A DNA stretch of 5,877 nt from Chloroflexota bacterium (GTDB lineage: Bacteria > Chloroflexota > UBA6077 > JADZDV01). Both the position numbers and the translations under genes were made by a program. The DNA is taken from assembly GCA_020850915.1 (NCBI GenBank), contig JADZDV010000250.1, forward strand, positions 1 through 5,877, given 5' to 3'. The notes beneath the pieces are model-generated. The model did not search any database, was not told the origin of the DNA, and saw only the letters and a list, made by a program, of their open reading frames with translations. Of this stretch, positions 1-5,028 are shown piece by piece (the first letter of the stretch is position 1; every line of letters starts with the position of its first letter).

Positions 1-486
1 GATCGTTTCCGAGTCGGACCTGACGTGATAGGAGACAACGTTGTACTGGATGCCTGAGAAGCTGACCTTGCTGCCGTGGGTCAGGTGACCGCCATGGCTG
101 AGGTCCATCCCCATCAGAGTGTCGCCCGGCTTGCTGATGGCGTAGAGCGCGGCCATGTTGGCCGGGCTGCCGGAGTACGGCTGGACGTTGGCGTGGTCCG
201 CGCCAAACAGCGCCTTCGCGCGCTCGATGGCGAGCGACTCAATGTCGTCGACGAGCGCGACACCCTGGTAGTAGCGGGCGTGAGGATAGCCCTCCGCGTA
301 CTTCACGTTGAGGTGGCTCGAGAGCGCCTCGAGCACTGCGTGGGAGGCGTAGTTCTCGCTGGCGATGAAGTTCAGCGTCTGATTGTGCCGGCGGCGGTCG
401 CGCTCGATCAGCTTGGCCATGGCTGGATCGACGGCGCGCAAGCTGCCTGCCGGGGGCGTGATCCTCTGGGCGATGCTGGTGATCAA
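1..486 (-). CDS. glyA: Serine hydroxymethyltransferase, N-terminal part (runs off the left edge)
   Basis: PLP enzyme that interconverts serine plus tetrahydrofolate with glycine plus methylene-tetrahydrofolate in the cytosol, the main source of one-carbon units. About 162 residues are present of a family length near 420. Family landmarks appear in order: DP at 20-21, the SEN motif at 43-45, KYAEGYP at 62-68, RYY at 71-73, the PLP-phosphate region [11 protein letters not shown] at 102-112, and HGGHLTHG at 131-138 with the cofactor-stacking His. The PLP-binding lysine lies beyond the window. The usual YYGGCE-VD stretch reads [10 protein letters not shown], a mild divergence. A TTG at 486-484 sits 6 nt after a near-perfect ribosome site; a GTG three bases earlier (489-487) is the alternative but only 3 nt away. 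The internal ATG at 420 would cut off the conserved DP. Divergent from the small basic protein gene. Identification is certain; only the exact start is open. Confidence 0.96.
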   Translation of the reverse strand, partial: MITSIAQRITPPAGSLRAVDPAMAKLIERDRRRHNQTLNFIASENYASHAVLEALSSHLNVKYAEGYPHARYYQGVALVDDIESLAIERAKALFGADHANVQPYSGSPANMAALYAISKPGDTLMGMDLSHGGHLTHGSKVSFSGIQYNVVSYHVRSDSETI

Positions 487-490
487 CACG

Positions 491-498
491 CACCTCCT
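491..498 (-). promoter_or_regulatory. Strong ribosome binding site for glyA
   Basis: On the minus strand the sequence is AGGAGGTG, a full match to the anti-Shine-Dalgarno core. AGGAGG ends 6 nt before TTG (486) and 3 nt before GTG (489), so the spacing favours TTG as the glyA start. Confidence 0.75.
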
Positions 499-508
499 GC
501 TCTTCGGA

Positions 509-514
509 ATGATA
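509..514 (-). promoter_or_regulatory. glyA: Possible -10 element for glyA
   Basis: Minus-strand TATCAT matches the sigma-70 -10 consensus at 5 of 6 positions in a very GC-rich stretch, about 20 nt before the start codon. No recognisable -35 box lies 16-18 nt upstream (the bases there are GC only), and the implied leader would be very short. Weak call. Confidence 0.25.
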
Positions 515-652
515 TCGCCCGACAGGCAGGTGGCCGCGCCACGCCGCCGCGACGCCGGACGCGGGGAGCTCGGATCGCTTGATCGGAGCTGTCTGGGCTC
601 GGCCGGTCTGGCCTCGCCGAGTTCAGCGGCCGGTGCGCGGCAGCTTTTTCGC

Positions 653-658
653 TACAAT
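653..658 (+). promoter_or_regulatory. Candidate -10 box for the small basic protein / flavin reductase cluster
   Basis: TACAAT matches TATAAT at 5 of 6 positions, follows a TTTTT run (645-649), and is 38 nt before the ATG at 696. There is no convincing -35 hexamer at normal spacing. A perfect dyad lies over the predicted start point. The rest of the 490-695 gap is GC-rich sequence in which I see nothing else. Confidence 0.4.
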
Positions 659-671
659 CGTCCGAGACGAT
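657..671. promoter_or_regulatory. Perfect dyad over the predicted transcription start (possible operator)
   Basis: ATCGTC (657-662) and GACGAT (666-671) are exact inverted copies around a CGA spacer. The centre, 664, coincides with the start site expected about 7 nt after TACAAT. This is a common operator position, but a 6-bp arm can occur by chance, and a 5'-end RNA hairpin is the alternative. Confidence 0.3.
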
Positions 672-695
672 CAGATAGTCGTTGAAAGGCAGGGC

Positions 696-797
696 ATGAA
701 CAAGCGAAAGCGAGTCGCGCTGGCGAAGCACCGGAAGAAGGCGAAGAAGGCCGACGAGAAGCGGAAGCTCGGGGCGCTGGCCCGCCGTACGAAGTAG
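696..797 (+). CDS. Tiny Lys/Arg-rich basic protein (33 aa), possible ribosome-associated protein
   Basis: Encodes 33 residues beginning MNKRKRVALAKHRKKAKK; Lys, Arg and His make up about half, and the only acidic residues are one Asp-Glu pair in the middle. It has no signal peptide, membrane segment or catalytic motif and is predicted to be helical and nucleic-acid binding. The composition and the KRKR...A-KHRK pattern recall the small AURKAIP1/COX24-type (bS22-like) bacterial proteins that bind the small ribosomal subunit; this is resemblance only. The start is ATG at 696, 6 nt after GAAAGG (684-689). The reading frame stays open back to 579, but that extension crosses the likely promoter and has no ribosome site. 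It ends 26 bp before the flavin reductase ATG, so the two are probably cotranscribed. Such genes are often missed by annotation because of their size. Confidence 0.7.
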   Translation: MNKRKRVALAKHRKKAKKADEKRKLGALARRTK

Positions 798-823
798 CCC
801 CACGACACAAAGGACTGAGATCC

Positions 824-1321
824 ATGGGCCTGGATGGACGCGCGTTCCGCCAACTGATGGGGAACTGGGCCACCGGGGTGACCGTCGTGACGCTGCCCAC
901 GGCGACCGGCCTGTGGGGGATGACGGCAAACTCGTTCACCTCTGTCTCGCTCGATCCGACACTCGTCCTGGTGAGCGTCGACCGGGCAACGCGGACACTT
1001 GGCCACATGGAGCGCAGCGGGATCTGGGCCGTGAACATCCTGGCGGAGGACCAGGAGCAGCTCTCGCGCGTCTTCGCCATGAAGGAGGACACCGAAGAAC
1101 GCACGCTGGCGCGTGTCCCCTACCGCATGAGCGAGGACGGTGTGCCGATCATCGACGGCTGCCTCGCCAGCTTCGAGTGCAAGACCTGGGCGACGTACGA
1201 TGGCGGCGACCACCTGCTGTTCCTGGGTGAAGTCCAGCGCGTCGAAGCGGACGCGTCGCGCGATCGGCCGCTGCTGTTCTACCAGGGGAAGTATCACCAC
1301 CTGCCGGAGAGCCAGTCCTGA
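824..1321 (+). CDS. Flavin reductase-like domain protein (FMN-binding split barrel)
   Basis: A 165-residue protein of the flavin reductase family (HpaC/RutF/NtaB fold; NAD(P)H:FMN or FAD oxidoreductases that supply reduced flavin to partner monooxygenases). Visible hallmarks are WATGVTVVT at 15-23, the flavin-contacting GMTANSFTSVSLDP at 32-45, WAVNIL at 68-73, SFECK at 116-120, GDH at 128-130 followed by LGEV, and a C-terminal PLLFYQGKYHHL at 149-160. Length is normal for a stand-alone reductase. ATG at 824 follows AAAGGA (809-814) by 9 nt. It lies 26 bp after the small basic protein gene, and its TGA is embedded in the proposed CTGA start of the next gene. No monooxygenase partner is encoded in the window, so the substrate is unknown; some family members bind FMN or haem without known reductase activity. 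Confidence 0.92.
   Translation: MGLDGRAFRQLMGNWATGVTVVTLPTATGLWGMTANSFTSVSLDPTLVLVSVDRATRTLGHMERSGIWAVNILAEDQEQLSRVFAMKEDTEERTLARVPYRMSEDGVPIIDGCLASFECKTWATYDGGDHLLFLGEVQRVEADASRDRPLLFYQGKYHHLPESQS
1306..1311 (+). promoter_or_regulatory. Ribosome binding site supporting a CTG start
   Basis: GGAGAG inside the end of the flavin reductase gene lies 6 nt before CTG at 1318. The conventional GTG at 1345 has no purine-rich site within 15 nt upstream (the sequence there is CCTCGCGTCCTCGC), so this element bears on the choice of start. Confidence 0.5.
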
Positions 1322-1701
1322 GCGGCCCTCGCGTCCTCGCGGTCGTGGATGACCTCATGGTGCGCTCGCGCGTCGAGGCGGCGGCACGAGCGGTAGCGGG
1401 CGAGGTGGTGTTCCCAGCGTCCGAGTCCGACCTTGACCACGCTCTCGAGACGCCGCTTCGGCTCGTCGTCGTCGGCATGGCGGCCACACGCAAGCCGTGG
1501 CCAGACTGGGTCCGGCGGATCAAGGCCCATCCGCGTGGACGCACCGTCCAGGTGGTTGCCTTCGGACCACACCGCGATCTGGCACTCCGACAGCAGGCGC
1601 TCGCCAGTGGGGCCGACCGCGTCGTGGCGAACTCCGCGTTCATGGCCCAGCTTGCCCGGGTGTTGAGCGGGGAGGTCCCTGGTGGCGACAGCGCGTCCTG
1701 A
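1318..1701 (+). CDS. Degenerate receiver-like (CheY-fold) protein lacking the phosphoacceptor Asp
   Basis: A 127-residue protein when read from CTG at 1318; 118 residues from the first conventional start, GTG at 1345. The layout is that of a stand-alone receiver domain: strand 1 RVLAVVDD (5-12) with the acidic pair D11-D12, strand 3 LRLVVVGMAA (47-56), strand 4 VQVVAFGPH (78-85), then GADRVVANSAF (98-108) where a receiver has its Lys-Pro. The expected phosphoacceptor position carries Gly53, the strand-4 Thr/Ser is replaced, and the Lys-Pro pair is Asn-Ser, so phosphorylation is unlikely and it probably acts through protein contacts. No DNA-binding or output domain follows. Starting at GTG 1345 would delete strand 1, whereas CTG overlaps the upstream TGA as CTGA behind a good ribosome site, suggesting translational coupling. 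No ATG, GTG or TTG exists in this frame between the stop at 1228 and 1345. Its function is not known to me. Confidence 0.72.
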   Translation: MSGPRVLAVVDDLMVRSRVEAAARAVAGEVVFPASESDLDHALETPLRLVVVGMAATRKPWPDWVRRIKAHPRGRTVQVVAFGPHRDLALRQQALASGADRVVANSAFMAQLARVLSGEVPGGDSAS

Positions 1702-1780
1702 GGGACGAGCCGCGCACGAGCCAGTCAGTGCGAGCGCGCCCCGCGACAGCCCGGTTCAGCCCGCGTCACCTTGCTCCAGA

Positions 1781-1796
1781 GGGCCAACTGTGGCCC
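1781..1796. terminator. Hairpin between convergent genes, possible weak bidirectional terminator
   Basis: GGGCCA (1781-1786) pairs exactly with TGGCCC (1791-1796) around an ACTG loop, in the 120-bp gap between two convergent genes. There is no T-run on either side, so intrinsic termination is doubtful. A 10-bp palindrome, GAGCATGCTC, follows at 1801-1810. Nothing else stands out in the gap. Confidence 0.3.
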
Positions 1797-1821
1797 GCGC
1801 GAGCATGCTCCGCGGCTCAGT

Positions 1822-2295
1822 CTAACCCGCGTAGCGAAACCCGGTCTCCTTGAGCGTCAGCGGCTCGCCCTCCCGCTGCACCACCGCGTCTACGACCTCA
1901 GCCAGCACCAGCACGTGGTCTCCCGCCGGTGTCTCGCCGCGGACCTCGCACTCAAAGTAGCCGAGCGCATCCTTCAGCCTGGGCGGGCCTGCCACCGCTT
2001 CCAGCTCGACGTCGGCCAGCTTGTTCGGGTTCCGCTTCGATGAGCGCCCCAGGCTGCTGGCCAGCTCGCGGCGCCCGGACGCCAGAATGTTGACGCCGAA
2101 CCGCCCCACGTGGCGGATCATTCCCAGGGACCGAGCGTCAGCTTCGATCGAGAGCACGATCATCGGCGGCTCGAACGACACCTGAGTCAGCCAGTTCGCG
2201 GTGAAGCCGTTCTGCTCTTCGCCATCTCGCACTGTCACCACATACAACCCGTACGGCACCATCCGCAGCACCGTCTTCTTCGTAGCTACGTCCAT
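1822..2295 (-). CDS. Second flavin reductase-like domain protein
   Basis: A 157-residue FMN-binding split-barrel protein, only distantly similar to the one at 824-1321. Motifs: YGLYVVT at 15-21, NGFTANWLTQVSFEPP at 29-44 (flavin-binding loop), FGVNIL at 66-71, GYFECEV at 112-118, GDH at 125-127, and a C-terminal TGFRYAG in place of the GKYHHL ending of the other copy. This subtype resembles the compact flavoreductase domains found alone or fused to flavodoxin or rubredoxin modules, so the electron donor could be a protein rather than NAD(P)H; that is inference. ATG at 2295 follows GGGAGG (minus strand, 2304-2309) with 8 nt spacing, a strong site. It lies 182 bp downstream of fabL on the same strand, and a dyad operator candidate in that gap may control it separately. 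Confidence 0.92.
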   Translation of the reverse strand: MDVATKKTVLRMVPYGLYVVTVRDGEEQNGFTANWLTQVSFEPPMIVLSIEADARSLGMIRHVGRFGVNILASGRRELASSLGRSSKRNPNKLADVELEAVAGPPRLKDALGYFECEVRGETPAGDHVLVLAEVVDAVVQREGEPLTLKETGFRYAG

Positions 2296-2430
2296 CTCGG
2301 ATGCCTCCCACCCGCGTCTCTTCGCTCCAACAGTACGGCTCCGTGGTGGAATCGCCGTTGTGAGCTCTCTGGTCGCTCCGTTGGTCTCGGCACAGCTATC
2401 TACCTATCTGTCACTCTTCGCTCGACTCGA

Positions 2431-2447
2431 CATGACAGACAGTCATG
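2431..2447. promoter_or_regulatory. CATGAC-N5-GTCATG dyad, candidate operator
   Basis: CATGAC (2431-2436) and GTCATG (2442-2447) are exact inverted copies around AGACA, in the noncoding gap between fabL and the flavin reductase. A related half-site pair exists: CTGTCA at 2408-2413 is the inverse of TGACAG at 2433-2438. The gap is visibly more AT-rich than its surroundings, as expected for a promoter region, but I could not assign a clear -35/-10 pair. The regulator is unknown. Confidence 0.4.
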
Positions 2448-2477
2448 CTGCTGTCCCAGACGGGTCGGGCCTGCCGC

Positions 2478-3227
2478 TCATGCGATCAGCGCGTACCCTC
2501 CATCTACCACGACCGTCTGCCCAACGATCATGGCGGCGGCGGGGGAGCAGAGGAAGGCGACCACGCGGGCGATGTCCTCGGGCTCGACCAGGCGGCCGGC
2601 GGGAGTGCGGGCGAGGGAGCGAGAGCGCATCTGGTCGCCTTGCTCAAAGTGTTTGAGGGCGTCGGTGTCCACGACTCCGCCGGAGACGGCGTTGACGCGG
2701 ATGCCGCGCGGCGCCAGCTCGACAGCCAGGTAGCGCGTCAGCGCCTCGAGGGCCGCCTTGGACACTCCGACGGTCAGGTAGTCCTCGATGACCCGTGTCG
2801 AGCCGAGGCTGCTCAGGTTAACGATAGCGCCCCCCTCGGCCATCAGCGGCACCGCGTGCCTGGCGCACAACAGGGGACCGCGGGCGTTGATGTTCATCGT
2901 CCAGTCCCAGTGCCGCGGCTCCAGCTCCAGCGGCCGGCGGTTGACGCCCGAGGCGGCGTTGTTGACGAGGATGTCCAGGCGGCCGAACTGCTCGGCGACC
3001 TGCCCGAACAACCGCTCGATCTTCTCCGGATCGCCCACGTGACCGCGCAGCGCCACCGTCCGGACGCCCAGCGCGCGGGCCTCCTCCGCGGTCTGCTCCG
3101 CCGCGTCCACGTTGCGCAGGTAGTTCACCGCCACGTCGGCGCCGTTCCGTGCCAGCTCGAGGACGATCGCCCGACCGATGCCACGACCGCCCCCGGTAAC
3201 CAGCGCCACTCGACCCTTGAACACCAC
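2478..3227 (-). CDS. fabL: Enoyl-[acyl-carrier-protein] reductase III (FabL-type SDR)
   Basis: A 249-residue short-chain dehydrogenase/reductase that closely follows Bacillus FabL, which performs the last reduction of each fatty-acid elongation cycle (trans-2-enoyl-ACP to acyl-ACP) with NADPH. Visible parts: cofactor loop TGGGRGIG at 11-18, NYLRN at 35-39 where NADPH selectivity is set, NNAASG at 89-94, HWDWTMNINA at 106-115, SSLGS at 139-143, and Tyr150-x6-Lys157 in DYLTVGVSKAALEALTRYL. The six-residue Tyr-Lys spacing is typical of enoyl reductases and not of ordinary SDRs (three residues). VSGGVVDTDALKHF (181-194) and TPAGR (208-212) also match FabL. Length agrees with the family (about 250). 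GTG at 3227 is followed by a second GTG codon at 3224; a GGGGTGA site lies just upstream, so either could be used. Divergent from the membrane protein gene. An uncharacterised SDR with FabL-like sequence is the remaining alternative. Confidence 0.88.
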   Translation of the reverse strand: MVFKGRVALVTGGGRGIGRAIVLELARNGADVAVNYLRNVDAAEQTAEEARALGVRTVALRGHVGDPEKIERLFGQVAEQFGRLDILVNNAASGVNRRPLELEPRHWDWTMNINARGPLLCARHAVPLMAEGGAIVNLSSLGSTRVIEDYLTVGVSKAALEALTRYLAVELAPRGIRVNAVSGGVVDTDALKHFEQGDQMRSRSLARTPAGRLVEPEDIARVVAFLCSPAAAMIVGQTVVVDGGYALIA

Positions 3228-3284
3228 TCACCCCGCCGCGCTGCTGGCGCGCACCGCGCTCCCGGCAAGTATGCCGCACGCAAT

Positions 3285-3381
3285 GGTCCGGACCGCCTAA
3301 TCAGTCCATCGCGGCAGGTCGTGGTGTGGACCGTCGGTCGCCGCTCGCGGCGTTTTTCTTGTGCCGATGCCCGCCGGACCG
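3285..3381 (+). repeat. Three GGACCG copies, two within palindromes, in the divergent gap
   Basis: GGACCG occurs at 3290-3295, 3328-3333 and 3376-3381. The first lies in the perfect palindrome GGTCCGGACC (3285-3294) and the second overlaps the 11-bp dyad GACCG-T-CGGTC (3329-3339). They lie in the 187-bp gap between the divergent fabL and membrane protein genes and may be binding sites for a shared regulator. Short GC-rich repeats are expected fairly often in such DNA. Confidence 0.3.
3339..3357 (+). terminator. Rho-independent terminator on the + strand with no upstream + gene
   Basis: CGCCG (3339-3343), loop CTCG, CGGCG (3348-3352), then TTTTT (3353-3357) followed by CTT: a compact GC stem with an immediate T-run. 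The minus-strand side has no T-run, so it works rightwards only. It lies upstream of the membrane protein promoter, and everything to its left on this strand is antisense to fabL. Confidence 0.6.
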
Positions 3382-3387
3382 TAGAAT
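3359..3387 (+). promoter_or_regulatory. Sigma-70-like promoter for the DUF2254-like gene
   Basis: TTGTGC (3359-3364) and TAGAAT (3382-3387) are separated by 17 nt. The -10 box matches 5 of 6 consensus positions and the -35 box begins with the conserved TTG. The predicted start near 3394 gives a leader of about 20 nt containing the AGGGAG ribosome site. The promoter starts directly after the terminator T-run. Confidence 0.5.
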
Positions 3388-3414
3388 CCGCCCGAGGTGG
3401 GTAGGGAGCACAGG

Positions 3415-4989
3415 ATGCGGGATGATATGCGCGCGGCGCTCCATGCCGTGCGCCGATGGCTTGGCCCGTTCGTTCTGCTGTTCGCCGGCGTCCAGCTCCT
3501 CGTCCAGGTCAGCGAGCATCTGGCCGGTCGTCCATTCGAGCTCGGCGCGTACACCAGCATCCAGTTCGTCCTGAACACCAACGCGTCGGCGCTCGCCTCC
3601 ACCCTGGGCATTCTCATCGCCCTCGTTCTTTTTGTCGTGACGCTCTCCGCGCAGCGGTACTCCTTCAACATCATCGGCGTCTTCGCGCGCAATCGCGTCA
3701 ACCACGTCATGTTCTCGCTCTACATCGTCACAATCACGTTCAATCTCTGGCTCTCCTCAGTGCTCGACGACGGCTTCATCCCGGTTGCGGGCACCCTGCT
3801 GGCCATGGTGCTCTGCCTCGTCTGTTTCTCCGTTCTGGTGCCGTATTTCGGCTATCTCTTCGACTCGCTGTCTCCAAACCGGTTGCTCGACCAGCTTCAG
3901 CGGGACATCTTCCAGGCACTCGATGCCGCGAGGCGCGGGCAGCGGCTGGACCTGGCGCGACAGGTGGCGGCGGGCAAAATCCAGTCTCTGGGTGACGTCT
4001 GCCGCACGGCGATCTCCCTGTCCGATGCCGATGTGGCCCGGCACAGCATCTGGGTGCTCCACGGTACGCTGACGCATTATCTCGAGATCAAGGGCAGCCT
4101 GCCGCGCGGCTGGTTCGTCGTCGAGGACCGCTTCTTCAAAGGTCGGCACAGCCTGATCCTGCGCGAGATCGAAGAGACCGGCACCTGGTTCGAGCGTCGT
4201 GTCCTGGAGCAGATGCAGGACGCCTTCCACAACTCGCTCAACAGGATCGAGACGGTCAATACGACGGTCGCCTTGTGCGCCCGTCTGGCCGCGGAGCGGG
4301 CTCTGGAGCGCGACGACGACGCCGTTCAGTTCCTGCTGGTTATCTTCTTCAACACCTTCCTGCGCGCCGCGCTGAACAGTCGGGACGCGCGGGCCGGTTA
4401 CCACCTGCTCTACCAGTACGACCTCTTCGCAGACGCCGCGTTTGAGCGACGACCGGATCGCGCGTTGGAGATCGCCCACCGCATCGCCTACTACGGCGAG
4501 ACGGCGCTCAGCATGGGCGTGCTCTGGATGGCGATCGCCGCCGCCAACGACCTGCGCACGCTGGTCGGCGCCGCTCGGCAGCGCGGTCTGCCGACCGAGG
4601 TCCGGCAGCAGGTCATCCTGGAGCTGCTGGCATTGACCAGGCATGCCATGGCGCGTCAGTCTCCGGCGACGGACCTGATCGTGAAGGCGGCTCTGGCGGT
4701 GGGCGCCCAGTTGCTGTTCGATGGCGACGACGATCTGGCTGGCGAGCTGGCCGCTGGCCTGACGGTGTGCGCGCCGGCGCAGCTCGCGCGACTGGCTGGC
4801 GAGCTCCGGGCCGTCGTGGTGGCCCGCTTCTGGGAGGTGACGGACCGCGTGCTCAATTTCGACTACGTGGAAGATGGGCCAAGAGCGCGCCTGGACGACT
4901 TTGTGGCACTGGTGGCACGCCAGGCCAACGGCGCGCTCCCTGTGGAGTCTCTGCCCTCGTCGATCAGAGAAACGCGCGGGAACCGCTAA
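3415..4989 (+). CDS. DUF2254-like integral membrane protein
   Basis: A 524-residue protein of unknown function. Four hydrophobic segments lie in the first 150 residues: about 16-32, 59-79, 97-117 and 121-149. They are followed by about 370 mostly helical, soluble residues that are probably cytoplasmic. The block after segment 2, TLSAQRYSFNIIGVFARNR (76-94), resembles the conserved Q-x2-S-P-R-like stretch after a long hydrophobic helix in DUF2254 membrane proteins, which have the same membrane-then-soluble layout. The C-terminal part is rich in Arg, Ala and Leu with no enzyme motif I recognise. ATG at 3415 is 6 nt after AGGGAG (3403-3408); an in-frame GTG at 3397 has no comparable site and would add six residues, and ATG 3427 is a less likely internal start. 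It has its own promoter and terminator insulation, is divergent from fabL and convergent with the small membrane protein gene 39 bp downstream. The gene is certain; the family assignment is from memory of the pattern. Confidence 0.85.
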   Translation: MRDDMRAALHAVRRWLGPFVLLFAGVQLLVQVSEHLAGRPFELGAYTSIQFVLNTNASALASTLGILIALVLFVVTLSAQRYSFNIIGVFARNRVNHVMFSLYIVTITFNLWLSSVLDDGFIPVAGTLLAMVLCLVCFSVLVPYFGYLFDSLSPNRLLDQLQRDIFQALDAARRGQRLDLARQVAAGKIQSLGDVCRTAISLSDADVARHSIWVLHGTLTHYLEIKGSLPRGWFVVEDRFFKGRHSLILREIEETGTWFERRVLEQMQDAFHNSLNRIETVNTTVALCARLAAERALERDDDAVQFLLVIFFNTFLRAALNSRDARAGYHLLYQYDLFADAAFERRPDRALEIAHRIAYYGETALSMGVLWMAIAAANDLRTLVGAARQRGLPTEVRQQVILELLALTRHAMARQSPATDLIVKAALAVGAQLLFDGDDDLAGELAAGLTVCAPAQLARLAGELRAVVVARFWEVTDRVLNFDYVEDGPRARLDDFVALVARQANGALPVESLPSSIRETRGNR

Positions 4990-5028
4990 CGGGCGCCGCG
5001 TCGGGTTGAAGCGGGACGCCGACCGCGT

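Noticed and set aside
76..582. Rightward 168-codon open frame antisense to glyA
   Set aside because: The opposite strand encodes an unmistakable serine hydroxymethyltransferase; this frame has no family features and is a by-product of high GC.
629..649. GCCG-N5-CGGC hairpin near a TTTTT run as a terminator before the small basic gene
   Set aside because: Only a four-pair stem, separated from the T-run by three bases, and no + strand gene lies upstream; too weak to call.
579..695. N-terminal extension of the small basic protein starting at 579
   Set aside because: It would run through the probable promoter and dyad, has no ribosome site, and its composition is unlike the basic core starting at 696.
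671..1300. Leftward 209-codon open frame antisense to the first flavin reductase
   Set aside because: The + strand frame has all flavin reductase motifs and a ribosome site; the antisense frame matches no family and also covers the small basic gene.
1801..1810. GAGCATGCTC palindrome between convergent genes
   Set aside because: A 10-bp palindrome alone in a GC-rich convergent gap has no supporting context and no second copy that I could see.
2410..2449. Possible short leader peptide on the minus strand starting within the CATGAC dyad
   Set aside because: Only about 9-11 codons, no ribosome site, no run of regulatory codons and no attenuator hairpin downstream.
2445..3404. Rightward 319-codon open frame antisense to fabL
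   Set aside because: Its translation is a shadow of the FabL codons with no domain signature; fabL on the minus strand matches its family over its full length.
3757..4644. Leftward 295-codon open frame inside the DUF2254-like gene
   Set aside because: Gln/Arg/Val-rich low-information sequence typical of antisense GC-rich codons; the + strand frame has coherent membrane helices, a promoter and a ribosome site.
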